In this document: positions 26,597 to 37,381 of the stretch, in pieces
Numbering within the stretch: position 1 is the stretch's first letter
Layout: every line of letters starts with the position of its first letter
Assembly (NCBI GenBank): GCA_052326585.1
Contig: JBKQLU010000003.1
Span: 1-64,000 of the forward strand
Reading direction: 5' to 3'
DNA length: 64,000 bases
Origin: JAPLJC01 sp052326585
GTDB taxonomy: Bacteria > Desulfobacterota > Desulfobaccia > Desulfobaccales > 0-14-0-80-60-11
Program-made: the position numbers and the translations under genes
The notes under the pieces: generated by a model
The model's database searches: none
The model's input: the letters and a program-made list of their open reading frames with translations, nothing else
Told to the model about the DNA's origin: nothing

Positions 26597-27544
26597 ATGC
26601 GTTACCTGTCTCTGCCTTTGACGTTTCTGCTCATCCTCAGCATCGGATTGCCGGCCTGGGCCGGCGGCCCTTATAACTTCCGTCCGCCGGCCACCGCCAG
26701 CGGCATCGATCCCCAGGCGATGACGGTGATCGGCGCCGCACAGCATCATGTGACCAGAAAAGGGGAAGACCTTCTGGACATCACCCGGAGCTATGACCTG
26801 GGCTGGACGGAAATCGGCGCCATGTACCGCAGTTGGGACCCCTTCCTGCCGCCCCCGGGCGTCAATCTGCTCATCCCCACCCTGTGGATCGTCCCCACCG
26901 GCCATGATGCCCAGATACTCGTGAATACCGGGGAGATGCGGCTCTACTACTTCGTCAACCACGGCACCCAGGTTTACACCTATCCCATCGGCATGGGGGT
27001 TCTCGATTACCGGACCCCCACCGGCAAGTTTACCGTGGTGCAGAGGAAGGTGAATCCGGATTGGTACATCCCCAAGGAGTTGCAGGCCAAATACGGCATG
27101 GCGGTCATGCCCGCCGGGCCGGATAACCCCATGGGCGCCTTTAAGCTGGGGCTGTCCTGGGGAGACTACGGCATTCACGGCTGCAACCTGCCCTGGGCCG
27201 TGGGCCGGCTGGTGAGTCATGGCTGTACCCGGCTCTATCCCGAGGATATCAAGAAGCTCTTTGCTATGGTTCCCATGGGCACCCGGGTGGAGTATATCTA
27301 TGAGCCGGCCAAGATCGGCTTCCGCGATGGCCGGGTCTTCCTGTCGGTGCACGATGACGTCTATTTCAAGATCCCCTCCATGCTTCTGCACGTGCTGGGC
27401 ATGATTGAGCAGCGGGGCCTGGCGGATAAGGTGGACATGCGCAAGGTCTTGCAGACGGTGGAAGAGCAGACCGGCATGCCGGTGGATATCACCGGCAGGG
27501 CGGAGGAGAGCGCCGGCAGCCAGCTCAGCCAGTCCGGTTATTGA
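26597..27544 (+). CDS. Exported L,D-transpeptidase (YkuD domain), paralog of the 6.6-kb gene
   Basis: Periplasmic peptidoglycan cross-linking enzyme. The signal peptide ends near GLPAWA (about residue 22). A LysM-like segment (residues about 50-95, HHVTRKGEDLLDITRSYDLG) precedes the YkuD domain. The active site is AVGRLVSHGCTRLYPEDIK with nucleophile Cys after SHG, and YGIHGCNLP supplies the other His. The architecture and many motifs (YIYEP, KVNPDWYIP, LQAKYGMA) match the gene at 6575-7549, so these are within-genome paralogs. 315 residues. A strong terminator follows. Confidence 0.93.
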   Translation: MRYLSLPLTFLLILSIGLPAWAGGPYNFRPPATASGIDPQAMTVIGAAQHHVTRKGEDLLDITRSYDLGWTEIGAMYRSWDPFLPPPGVNLLIPTLWIVPTGHDAQILVNTGEMRLYYFVNHGTQVYTYPIGMGVLDYRTPTGKFTVVQRKVNPDWYIPKELQAKYGMAVMPAGPDNPMGAFKLGLSWGDYGIHGCNLPWAVGRLVSHGCTRLYPEDIKKLFAMVPMGTRVEYIYEPAKIGFRDGRVFLSVHDDVYFKIPSMLLHVLGMIEQRGLADKVDMRKVLQTVEEQTGMPVDITGRAEESAGSQLSQSGY

Positions 27545-27580
27545 GGCGAGCCGCTTTGCCGATCCGGAATCCGGCCGCAG

Positions 27581-27613
27581 AAAAGGGGCGTGAGTTGAAG
27601 AGCCCCTTTTTTT
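27581..27613 (+). terminator. Rho-independent terminator after mtnA-L,D-transpeptidase
   Basis: AAAAGGGGC (27581-27589) pairs with GCCCCTTTT (27602-27610) around a 12-base loop and runs into seven T. It begins 37 bases past the stop. Confidence 0.85.
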
Positions 27614-27888
27614 ATGGCATCAGCAAAGAGCGCGAGCTGCGGCCCCTAAAGGTAGAAGGAGGCGGGAAATAATTTATGGCGTCCGGCAGCTCTTTTGCCG
27701 GCGCCGCAGCCGCGAACAGAGACCGGCGCCTGGACCGGCGAGGCGCCCCTGCTCCCTGGTTGATGGGAGGCCGGAGAAGAGTTCTCTCGGAAAATCCAAT
27801 TAAGGAGAGCCGCCGGTAGCGCCCAGAGCCAGGTAATTAATGGCCCCGGTCCCTATTCAGGGTAAACCCCCGCCCCCAAAAGACAGAA

Positions 27889-27949
27889 GGTGTGGCGGGC
27901 TGACGCCCGATCCACACCCTCTTTCTAAAAAGCGGGGCATAAACCCCAA
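27889..27949 (-). terminator. Hairpins downstream of the alanine-rich lipoprotein genes
   Basis: On the minus strand a GGGG-tttatg-CCCC hairpin followed by GCTTTTT (27927-27949) lies just after the stop of the lipoprotein gene, then a larger stem GGTGTGG...CCACACC with an inner GGGC/GCCC pair (27889-27918). The first probably terminates the lipoprotein transcript. The remaining space 27614-27888 holds no gene I can see, only more GC-rich inverted text around 27680-27750. Confidence 0.6.
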
Positions 27950-27960
27950 AGGTTCTTAGC

Positions 27961-28356
27961 TTACTTTTCCGGAGCGGCCGGAGCAGCCGGAGCGGCAGCC
28001 TTAGCGCCCTTTTTTACCGGCGGGCACTTTACTGCATGGTGGTGGGCCCTTTTGTGAGGGGCCCTCATCATTCCGACATTGGCGCAGCATTTTTCCGCGG
28101 CGTCTTCGGCCCTGGCGGCAGCAGCTTCAGCCTTGTCGGCAGCAGCAGCAGCGCGAGGCACAGGTACTTTCGCATCCGCCGCAGCTGCTTCAGCCTTTAC
28201 GGCCGACGCGGCTGCCCGGTCTGCAGAAGCCTTAGCTTGCTCAGCATACATCTTGCACTGATCATGGAATGTTTGGCAGCAGCCAGCACCTCCCAGCACC
28301 AGGGCAAAGACCGCGAGGAGAGCTAAGGCATAGCCCTTTCTCATTGCCTTCCTCAT
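27961..28356 (-). CDS. Alanine-zipper lipoprotein (Lpp-like)
   Basis: A 131-residue exported protein. The signal sequence ends in a lipobox VLGGAGC (lipidated Cys about residue 26, followed by another Cys). The mature part is an Ala-rich coiled coil with heptad spacing (AEQAKASADRAAASAVKAEA), like the trimeric Lpp zipper, followed by KCC, a His/Lys-rich stretch (HKRAHHHAVKCPP) and an Ala/Pro tail. The ATG at 28356 has a GGGGG site six bases upstream. It may tether the outer membrane to the wall or act as a structural spacer; the His/Cys tail might bind metal. Its tandem neighbour upstream is a shorter paralog. Confidence 0.8.
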   Translation of the reverse strand: MRKAMRKGYALALLAVFALVLGGAGCCQTFHDQCKMYAEQAKASADRAAASAVKAEAAAADAKVPVPRAAAAADKAEAAAARAEDAAEKCCANVGMMRAPHKRAHHHAVKCPPVKKGAKAAAPAAPAAPEK

Positions 28357-28411
28357 CGATTACCCCCTTTCGGAGAGCATTAAACTCTCCATTAGCTGAT
28401 CAACCCGGGTG

Positions 28412-28705
28412 CTACTTCCGCATCCTCTTGGTCAGGCAAGCCTCAGCCTTTGCAGCTGCAGCCTCAGCCCGATCAGCCGCCGCCTCAGCCTTGTCAGCCG
28501 AAGCTTTGGCGTCAGCAGCCGCCATTTCCGCGTTACGTGCCGCGGCGTCTGCTCTGCCAGCCGAAGCCGCTGCCTGATCGGCGTACATCTTGGCTTCGTC
28601 TACGCTTTTCTTGCAGGCGTCGCAGCAACCTCCCACCATGGCAACGATAAATGCCATGATGATGGCCAAAGCAAACCCCTTCCTTACCAAAGCCTTCCTC
28701 ATCAT
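28412..28705 (-). CDS. Alanine-zipper lipoprotein (Lpp-like), shorter paralog
   Basis: A 97-residue exported lipoprotein with lipobox AMVGGC (Cys about residue 27, again followed by Cys). The mature part is almost entirely an Ala/Lys/Asp heptad coiled coil (DQAAASAGRADAAARNAEMA and on) and ends ACLTKRMRK, a Lys/Arg terminus reminiscent of the E. coli Lpp wall-linking lysine. It is a paralog of the gene 55 bases downstream, and both have GGGGG-rich ribosome sites. Promoter text lies upstream at 28752-28780. An attractive substrate for the two L,D-transpeptidases in this window, by inference only. Confidence 0.8.
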   Translation of the reverse strand: MMRKALVRKGFALAIIMAFIVAMVGGCCDACKKSVDEAKMYADQAAASAGRADAAARNAEMAAADAKASADKAEAAADRAEAAAAKAEACLTKRMRK

Positions 28706-28751
28706 TTATCCCCCCTTCTCAAAGAGATAGTTAAAGGTTAAAGATGCCGAC

Positions 28752-28780
28752 ATTAAATATCAGCAGGCCGAAAAGATCAA
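28752..28780 (-). promoter_or_regulatory. Candidate sigma-70 promoter of the Lpp-like gene pair
   Basis: On the minus strand TTGATC, a 17-base spacer, then TTTAAT (forward positions 28775-28780 and 28752-28757). It lies about 45 bases ahead of the first lipoprotein start. Another TATAAT box lies farther up near 28933 without a good -35. The whole stretch 28706-28983 is AT-rich and has no gene. Confidence 0.5.
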
Positions 28781-28983
28781 GAGAAATATGGGTTCGCGAG
28801 AATTTTTTTTAAATCCAGGCTATTCCCGGTGCCCATAAGTTCTTGATTTTCGTTTAAGATAACTATGCGCAAGAAAATATCAAGGAAAAATCCGCAGCCG
28901 CGCCATTTTTTTTTGCCGGGGCGACAGCGCCATATTATATAACTATTTGTATTAATTCATATTGTCACTGAAATTTTTTTTTT

Positions 28984-31635
28984 TTAAAAGGGGGCCATTT
29001 CTCCCCAAGTTTTGCCCACCCGCAGGTCCACCTCCAACGGCACCTTCAGGGGGACCACCTCCTGCATGACCCGGCGCACCGTGCCGGCCGTGGCCGCAAC
29101 TTCCGACTCCGGCACCTCAAACAGCAGCTCATCATGGATCTGCAGCAGCATTCGGCCTCCCAGGCCCGCGGCCGTCAAGGCCGCTTCCACCTGCAGCATG
29201 GCCTCTTTGATGATGTCCGCCGCGGTTCCCTGGAGGGGGGTATTGATGGCGGCCCGCTCCGCCTCCTGGCGCAGCAGGCGGTTGGCGCTCTTCAGATTCG
29301 GGAGACGCCGCCGCCGCCCCAGAAAGGTGGTGACCCAACCCCGCTCCAGGGCCACCCGCACGGTTTCCTCCTGATAGGCCTTGACCCGGGTGTGGCGCGC
29401 GAAATAGCGCAGGATGAACTCACTGGCCACCCGCTGGGGCGCCCCCATCTGCTTGGCCAGGCCAAAGGGACTCATGCCATAGATGATCCCGAAGTTAACC
29501 ACCTTGGCCTGGCGCCGCATCTCGGAAGTCACCAGTTCCGGATGGATGGCGAAGATCTCCGCCGCAGTCTGCCGGTGAATATCGATCTTTTCCCGAAAGG
29601 CCTTGAGGAGCACCGGGTCTTCGGAAAAGTGGGCCAGGAGCCGCAGTTCCATCTGAGAGTAATCCGCCCCCAGGAAGAGATAGCCCGGGGCCGGGATAAA
29701 GGCCTGGCGCACCTGGCCCCCCAGTTCTCCCCGCACCGGAATATTTTGCAGGTTGGGGTCCCGGCTGGAGAGCCGCCCGGTGGCAGCCACCGACTGCAGA
29801 AAAGTGGTATGGATGCGGCCGCTGGCGGGATCGACCAGCTTCAGGAGGGCCTCCACGCAAGTCGATTTTAACCTTCCCATGGTGCGGTATTCCAGGATCT
29901 TGGCCGGCAGCGGGTGCACCGCCGCCAGAGTCTGCAGGACCTCTACATCGGTGGACAAGGCCTTGCCCTTGGTCTTCTTCTGGGGGGTGAGATGCAACTT
30001 TTCAAAAAGAATCCGGCCCAGCTGCTGCGGGGATTGAATCAGGAAGGTCTCTCCCGCCAGGTCATAGATCTCTTTCTCCAGCCGCAGCATCTCGGTTTCC
30101 AAATCCCGGCCGAAATGGCGCAGAAAATCCTGGTCCAGGCGGATGCCCCGGGCCTCCATACGCCCCAGGGTGGTCAATAGGGGCAGCTCCAGGTTGGCAT
30201 AGAGCTCCCATAGACCCTCGCGTTCCAGCTCACCCCGGAGCAGAGGCCAAAGATTCAGGGCGGCCTCAGCCCGGGAGGCGGCATACTGGCAGCGCAAATC
30301 GTCGGGCAACTCCGCCGCCCCCAGGGGCCGCCCGGCCAACTCCCGGGGCCCGGCCAGGTTGAGACCCAGGTATTGCAGGGCAATGTTTTCCAGGTTCTGC
30401 TCATAACGGACCGGGGCCAGCAGGTAGGAGGCCAGGAGGATATCGCCGGCCAGGCCGGCGGCCGTCTGGCCGAAACGGCCGGCGATCAGCGAGGCCGCCT
30501 TCAGATCTGAGCCCACCTTCGCCACTCCCGGGTCGGACCACAGAGGTCCCAGGACCTGCCAGGCTGTCTCCGCCGGCAGTTCCGGACCGCAAGGGACGAA
30601 GGCCGCCTCACCTGGCTTCCAGGCCAACCCTATCCCGGCCAGAGGCGCCAGCAGAGGATGCTGGTCCACAAGCGGATAAAAGACTGCCATGGTCCCGGCG
30701 GCGCGGATTTCCCCGGCCACCCGCGTCAAATCCTCATAGTTCCGGACCAGGATACAGGTCTCGGGAGGCCGGGTGTCGAATCCAAGCTCCCGGGCCAGCT
30801 TGTTGAACTCCAGTTCCACGAAAAGACGCCGCAGGGCTTCCCGATCGGGGGGGCCGGGCTGCAAGGTCTCCAGGTCCACCTCCAGCGGCACCTGGCATTG
30901 CAACACCGTGAGGCTGCGGCTCAGGCGGGCTTGCGCGGCATATTGGCGCAGGCGGCCGCGCAAGGCCGTCTCCTTGATCTCCTCCAGATGGGCCAGGAGG
31001 TTTTCCAGACTGTGGAACCGGGCGATCAGTTTTATTGCCGTCTTCGCACCGATTCCCGGCACCCCGGGGATATTGTCGCTGGCATCCCCGGCCAGGGCCC
31101 GCATCTCCACCAGCTCCTCCGGGGTGAGGCCGTATTGCTCGCGGATGACCCCGGGGTCGTAGCGCACCCCCTTCATGGGATCCCACATCGCCACCCCCTC
31201 CTGCACCAGGGGCAGCAAGTCCTTGTCGCCGGAGATGATCTCCACCTGAAAACCCTGAGATCTGGCCCGGTGCACCAGGGTGCAGATGAGGTCGTCGGCT
31301 TCGAAACCCTCCTGCTGCAAGACCGGGAGCCGGAAGCCATTGATGACCTTCCTGATCTCCGGGAGCTGCAAGACCAGTTCTTCCGGCATGGGAGGCCGCT
31401 GGGCCTTGTAGTCGGGAAAGTCCCGGTGGCGCTGGGTGGGCCCCTTGCTGTCGAAGACCAGGGCGAGATAGTGGGGCTGGCGCTCCTTCAAGACCTTGAG
31501 GAGCATGGTGGTCACCCCGTAAACCGCATTGGTGGGAAAACCTTTGGAAGTGGCCAGTTCACGGATGGCGTGGAAGGCCCGGTAAAAATAGGAGCTGATG
31601 TCGATGAGATGAAGCACCCGGGGTGCCGCAACCAT
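28984..31635 (-). CDS. polA: DNA polymerase I, proofreading site degenerate
   Basis: Replication and repair polymerase of 883 residues. The N-terminal 5'-nuclease domain is intact (LIDISSYFYRAFHAIRE; EIISGDKDLLPLV; GIGAKTAIKL). The polymerase domain has motif A DYSQMELRLLAHFSEDPVLL, motif B RRQAKVVNFGIIYGMSPFGL and motif C IHDELLFEVP. The middle 3'-5' exonuclease domain is present in size but lacks its catalytic residues: the DxE of Exo I is replaced (AVFYPLVDQ), the Exo II Asn/Asp pattern reads GSDLKAASL, and the Exo III Tyr-Asp pattern reads YAASRAEAA. It should therefore not proofread, like Taq and Bst enzymes. It is monocistronic by appearance. Confidence 0.97.
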   Translation of the reverse strand: MVAAPRVLHLIDISSYFYRAFHAIRELATSKGFPTNAVYGVTTMLLKVLKERQPHYLALVFDSKGPTQRHRDFPDYKAQRPPMPEELVLQLPEIRKVINGFRLPVLQQEGFEADDLICTLVHRARSQGFQVEIISGDKDLLPLVQEGVAMWDPMKGVRYDPGVIREQYGLTPEELVEMRALAGDASDNIPGVPGIGAKTAIKLIARFHSLENLLAHLEEIKETALRGRLRQYAAQARLSRSLTVLQCQVPLEVDLETLQPGPPDREALRRLFVELEFNKLARELGFDTRPPETCILVRNYEDLTRVAGEIRAAGTMAVFYPLVDQHPLLAPLAGIGLAWKPGEAAFVPCGPELPAETAWQVLGPLWSDPGVAKVGSDLKAASLIAGRFGQTAAGLAGDILLASYLLAPVRYEQNLENIALQYLGLNLAGPRELAGRPLGAAELPDDLRCQYAASRAEAALNLWPLLRGELEREGLWELYANLELPLLTTLGRMEARGIRLDQDFLRHFGRDLETEMLRLEKEIYDLAGETFLIQSPQQLGRILFEKLHLTPQKKTKGKALSTDVEVLQTLAAVHPLPAKILEYRTMGRLKSTCVEALLKLVDPASGRIHTTFLQSVAATGRLSSRDPNLQNIPVRGELGGQVRQAFIPAPGYLFLGADYSQMELRLLAHFSEDPVLLKAFREKIDIHRQTAAEIFAIHPELVTSEMRRQAKVVNFGIIYGMSPFGLAKQMGAPQRVASEFILRYFARHTRVKAYQEETVRVALERGWVTTFLGRRRRLPNLKSANRLLRQEAERAAINTPLQGTAADIIKEAMLQVEAALTAAGLGGRMLLQIHDELLFEVPESEVAATAGTVRRVMQEVVPLKVPLEVDLRVGKTWGEMAPF

Positions 31636-31871
31636 GGTCGCCCTCCGGGTTCACTTATAATCCTCCCGGCCTCTCCTGTCAATAAGGACCTCAGATGCGG
31701 GCCCAGGCCCGGAAACTGGAGACCTTCCCGGCCCGGTCCCGGGTTCTGCCTTCTCTACCCGCCCCTTTCCTGGCGCCCCCCCCCGGCGCCGCGGAACCAG
31801 AATTTTTGTCGGCATAATGGTGAAATAATGCTATCCTACCTTAAATCACTCGGTTAGCTGTGAGGTGTCGT

Positions 31872-32561
31872 ATGCCCGAAGAGATCAAAGGCGCACCTCC
31901 GATGCCCGACAAGTTCCACCGGGAACTGGCGGAACTGAAGGCCCGGTTGCTGGAACTGGCCCAGGCGGCGGAGGTTGCCATCAACCTCAGCATCAAGGCG
32001 CTTTTACACCGGAACCCGAACCTGGCCCGACAGGTGATCAACGGCGACCGGGCGGTCAACGACCTGGAGGAGGCCATCGACATCGAATGCATCCGCCTTA
32101 TCGCCCTGTTCCAGCCCGTGGCCATCGACCTCAGGCAGTTGATGGCAGTGGACCACATCAGCGCCGAGTTGGAGCGCGTCGGCGATTCAGCCACCAACAT
32201 CGCCGAAGAGGTCCTCAATCTGCAGCATCTGCCGGCCAAGCCCATCCATTATGACCTGGCCCGCATGGACCAGGAGGTCCAGGAAATGATACGCCAATCC
32301 ATGCAGGCCTTTCTCACGCAGGACGCCCACCTGGCCCGGGAGGTCTGCAAGGCGGACGATGAAGTGGACAACCTGGACCGCGCCATCATTCATAACTTGC
32401 TGACGGAGATGGCCATGGACCCCGAGGCCATTGCGGCAGGGACGTGTCAAATCAACATCGTCCGCAACCTGGAAAGGGTGGGCGACCATGCCACCAACAT
32501 CGCCGAACAGGTGGTCTACATGGTGGAAGGAGAGTCCATCCGCCACCGTTGCCAGGGGTAG
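31872..32561 (+). CDS. phoU: Phosphate-uptake regulator PhoU
   Basis: Cytoplasmic helical-bundle protein that links the Pst phosphate transporter to PhoR signalling. Two tandem three-helix repeats are visible, each with a metal-binding pattern: AVDHISAELERVGDSATNIAE and IVRNLERVGDHATNIAEQVV. The length of about 229 residues is normal. The ATG at 31872 follows a GAGGTG site; an in-frame GTG at 31860 is less likely. The pst transporter and phoBR genes are not adjacent, so its operon has been separated from them. Confidence 0.93.
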   Translation: MPEEIKGAPPMPDKFHRELAELKARLLELAQAAEVAINLSIKALLHRNPNLARQVINGDRAVNDLEEAIDIECIRLIALFQPVAIDLRQLMAVDHISAELERVGDSATNIAEEVLNLQHLPAKPIHYDLARMDQEVQEMIRQSMQAFLTQDAHLAREVCKADDEVDNLDRAIIHNLLTEMAMDPEAIAAGTCQINIVRNLERVGDHATNIAEQVVYMVEGESIRHRCQG

Positions 32562-32653
32562 AGGCCAAGGCGGCGATCCGGAGAGGCGGGTCCCTGGGTC
32601 TGCTAAGCACCTTCCGGCAGGTCTTGCCCGGCGGGCAAAAATCCCTTATACCC

Positions 32654-32682
32654 TTGACAAATCCCGGCTAACTAATTAAATT
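32654..32682 (+). promoter_or_regulatory. Sigma-70 promoter of the hrcA-grpE-dnaK operon
   Basis: Perfect TTGACA (32654-32659), 17-base spacer, TAAATT (32677-32682), 14 bases before the hrcA ATG. No CIRCE inverted repeat (TTAGCACTC...GAGTGCTAA) is visible here or between the operon genes. Confidence 0.65.
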
Positions 32683-32695
32683 TTAAGATTGAGAT

Positions 32696-33739
32696 ATGGC
32701 CATGGCACTGTTAATGAAGCTTTTGGGAGATCGGTACACCAGGGTCCTGAAGACCGTGGTGGCCCAGTATATCGCCACCGGCGAACCTGTGGGTTCCCGC
32801 CTGGTGGCCCGGGCTTCGGGCCTTACCCTGTCACCGGCCAGCATTCGCAACCTGATGATGGATCTGGAGGAGCAGGGCTACCTGCAGCAACCCCATACCT
32901 CCGCCGGCAGACTACCCACTCCCAAGGGCTTCCGCTATTACGTGGACCATATACTGCCCATCCAGGAACTGGGGGCGGGTGTGCAGCAGAAGATCCAGGA
33001 GGCCTTCTCGCCGCCGGTCGGCGAACCTCAGGACCTATTCCGGCGAGCCTCCCGGGTGCTCTCCAGCATCAGCGGCCATCCGGCCCTGGTCCTGGCCCCG
33101 CGGCCCCAAGCCACGCGGCTGAAGCATATCCAATTCATCAGCCTGAGCGGCGACGGGGTCCTCACCATCCTGGTTTCTCAGGACAACCAGGTGCAGACCC
33201 GGTTCGTGCGGGGCGAGTTCCACTACTCCCAAGACCTGCTGGACCGCTTCAGCAACTATCTCAACGAGCTATACCAGAACCTCACCCTGGGGGAGTCCCG
33301 CCAAAAGATTCAGGCCAAGATGGAGGAAGAAAAGAGCCTCTTTGACAAAATGGTATCCCAGGCCTTGAGTCTCAGCAGTCAGGCTCTACAAAGCGACGAT
33401 GGCGAGGAGCTTTATATCGAGGGTACCAGCCGCATCCTGGATTATCCGGAGTTTGCCGAGGACGTGGCTAAACTGCGCACCATGTTTTTGGCCTTCGAAG
33501 AGAAACATCGGCTCATCACCCTGTTGGATCAAACCCTGGCGGCCCAGGGGGTACAGATCATCATCAGCCCCGGCGACCCTTTTCCCGAGATGCAACTGAG
33601 CCTGGTGGCCTCCTCATACGGAAGCCGGCGTGCTTCTTTGGGCTGCCTGGGGATCATCGGCCCCATGCGCATGGATTATGCCCGACTGGTTCCCATAGTG
33701 CGTTATACCGCCTCCCTGGTCAGCGACTTGCTCAAATGA
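32696..33739 (+). CDS. hrcA: Heat-inducible transcription repressor HrcA
   Basis: Winged-helix repressor of chaperone genes, normally binding CIRCE. The N-terminal DNA-binding part includes VAQYIATGEPVGSRLVAR and LSPASIRNLMMDLEEQGYL, then the family signature PHTSAGRLPTPKGFRYYVD. The C-terminal GAF-like dimerisation region ends with LGCLGIIGPMRMDYARLVP. The 347-residue length is typical. It starts the operon hrcA-grpE-dnaK. A second in-frame ATG lies two codons later (MAMALL). An operator was not found upstream, so autoregulation by the usual site is doubtful. Confidence 0.95.
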   Translation: MAMALLMKLLGDRYTRVLKTVVAQYIATGEPVGSRLVARASGLTLSPASIRNLMMDLEEQGYLQQPHTSAGRLPTPKGFRYYVDHILPIQELGAGVQQKIQEAFSPPVGEPQDLFRRASRVLSSISGHPALVLAPRPQATRLKHIQFISLSGDGVLTILVSQDNQVQTRFVRGEFHYSQDLLDRFSNYLNELYQNLTLGESRQKIQAKMEEEKSLFDKMVSQALSLSSQALQSDDGEELYIEGTSRILDYPEFAEDVAKLRTMFLAFEEKHRLITLLDQTLAAQGVQIIISPGDPFPEMQLSLVASSYGSRRASLGCLGIIGPMRMDYARLVPIVRYTASLVSDLLK

Positions 33740-33829
33740 GCGGCAGACCTGAACCCCTCGCAAGTTCTGTAGATCAGCGACCTGCCTGGAGTGGCCTTTT
33801 GCCGGCGAACGAGAAGGAGAGATGGTCTT

Positions 33830-34438
33830 ATGGCGGCAGCCAAACATCATAAGGGAAGGCCACCTGAAGGCGCCCCGGCGACCCCACCTTTGCCCGAGGC
33901 CGCCGCGCCGGCGCCGCCGGCCAATATAGCTCAGTTGCAGCTCCAGTTGGAAGAAAAAACCAAGGAAGCCCAGGAGAATTACGAGCGCTTCCTCCGGCTC
34001 GCCGCGGAAACGGAGAACCTGAAGAAACGGCTGGAGCGGGAGAAGGCCGACCTGCTGCAATTCGCCAACGAAAATCTGATCAAAGAGCTGTTGCCGGTGG
34101 TTGACCATCTGGAGCTGGCCTTGGAACACGGCCGGCAAGCCGCGACCCCGGCCGCTTTCCTGGAAGGTCTCGAACTGGTGCAGCAGGGATTTCTCAAGAC
34201 CCTGGGCCGGTTCGGGGTGACGCCTCTGGCGGCGGTGGGCCAGCAATTTGACCCGGCTTACCACAACGCCGTAGTCCAGGAACCCGCCCCGGAGGTTCCC
34301 GACTGCACCGTACTTAAGGAACTGCAGAAAGGATACCTGCTCCATGGACGCCTGCTGCGGCCAGCCATGGTAGTAGTGGCCCGCAATAACCAAGAAACTT
34401 CATCTCAATCCGATTCCACTGATCAGGAGGAGAGTTAA
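33830..34438 (+). CDS. grpE: Nucleotide-exchange factor GrpE
   Basis: Releases ADP from DnaK. An Ala/Pro-rich N-terminus (about 40 residues) precedes the long coiled coil (LEEKTKEAQENYERFLRLAA) and the conserved block ETENLKKRLEREK. The beta-domain contains FDPAYHNAVVQ and GYLLHGRLLRPAMVVVA. About 202 residues. The start ATG 33830 has GAAGGAG upstream. dnaK begins on the base after the grpE stop codon, in accordance with tight operon packing. Confidence 0.95.
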   Translation: MAAAKHHKGRPPEGAPATPPLPEAAAPAPPANIAQLQLQLEEKTKEAQENYERFLRLAAETENLKKRLEREKADLLQFANENLIKELLPVVDHLELALEHGRQAATPAAFLEGLELVQQGFLKTLGRFGVTPLAAVGQQFDPAYHNAVVQEPAPEVPDCTVLKELQKGYLLHGRLLRPAMVVVARNNQETSSQSDSTDQEES

Positions 34439-36367
<1,929 letters not shown>

Positions 36368-36402
36368 GGCGGGGGCTCATTTTTAATCTCTGCGGCCAAA
36401 CG

Positions 36403-36438
36403 AAAGGGCGGGGAAATCCCGCCCTTTGGCTTTTTTTT
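36403..36438 (+). terminator. Rho-independent terminator after dnaK
   Basis: AAAGGGCGGG (36403-36412) pairs with CCCGCCCTTT (36418-36427) around GAAAT and is followed by GGC and eight T. The convergent pyrF gene ends just beyond it. Confidence 0.88.
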
Positions 36439-36444
36439 GCCTCA

Positions 36445-37170
36445 TTATCCCCGGTCTGCCAACCCCCGGGCAATTTCCTCCACAACCCGGCGGGCCGCCT
36501 CAGCCGGAGATGCAGCCAGGCGGATGGGACGTCCCACCACGATATAATCGGCCCCGGCCCGGATGGCTTCATAAGGCGTGGTGACGCGGCCCTGGTCATC
36601 CCCCGGCACCGCGGCCCAGGCCGGCCTGATGGCCGGACAGACCACCAGGAAATCCGGACCGAAGGCCGCCTTGACCGCCTTGGCCTCGGTGCCGGCGCAC
36701 ACCACCCCGTCACAGCCGGCCTCTCGCGCCAGTTTCGCCCTCAGGAGAACCAGTTTGGTAAGATTCCTGGCATACTTCGGGGCAATGCCTATGGCCTCCA
36801 GGTCATCCGGCCCCAGGTGGGTAAGAACCGTAACCCCCAGAACCTTGACCCCGCTTTTCAAGGCCCCGACACTGGCCTTAAGGGATTTACGGCCCTGGTC
36901 CACGTGCACCGTGGTCAGTTTTGCCCCCTGCAGCATCCGGGAGGCCGCTCCTGTGATGGTGGCGGGAATGTCGTGAAATTTGAGATCGAGGAAGTAATCG
37001 ACGCGGGTGTCCCCCAGGAATTGTAGAAAAGCGGGCCCTTCAGCCACAAAGAGCTCCAACCCGACCTTAAAAAGTCCAACCTCGCCTTTTAATAGGGAAA
37101 TATATCTCTCAGCTTCAGCCTTATCAGGGACATCCAGGGGAAAGATGAGGCGGTCTTGGGGCTGCGGCAT
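36445..37170 (-). CDS. pyrF: Orotidine-5'-phosphate decarboxylase
   Basis: Last step of UMP synthesis. The N-terminal LIFPLDVPDKAEAERY and the catalytic Asp-Lys-Asp cluster FLDLKFHDIPATI (about residues 60-72) are intact, with the phosphate-binding end GADYIVVGRPI. The length of 241 residues fits the bacterial class. It is convergent with dnaK and divergent from the LpoA-like gene; no other pyr gene is nearby. Confidence 0.96.
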   Translation of the reverse strand: MPQPQDRLIFPLDVPDKAEAERYISLLKGEVGLFKVGLELFVAEGPAFLQFLGDTRVDYFLDLKFHDIPATITGAASRMLQGAKLTTVHVDQGRKSLKASVGALKSGVKVLGVTVLTHLGPDDLEAIGIAPKYARNLTKLVLLRAKLAREAGCDGVVCAGTEAKAVKAAFGPDFLVVCPAIRPAWAAVPGDDQGRVTTPYEAIRAGADYIVVGRPIRLAASPAEAARRVVEEIARGLADRG

Positions 37171-37381
37171 TTCAACCCTCTGGGGCAGATTTGGGCAATT
37201 TTTACCATCCTTGCCGTGCCCCAGTCAATCTAATAATTCCCAGGCCAGCACCCGGGTCGCAGTATTCCCGGCCCGGACCGCCCCATGAGCCGCCGCCCGC
37301 AAACAATTCCCTTCTTTTTCCGGGAATAATTTGTTATTTTTTTAACTTATTCTAAATTCTCGGGTGTTTAGGATATTAAGG

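Noticed and set aside
28036..28741. Plus-strand ORFs opposite the alanine-zipper genes
   Set aside because: Shadows of Ala codon repeats; no signal peptide or ribosome site, while the minus strand has both.
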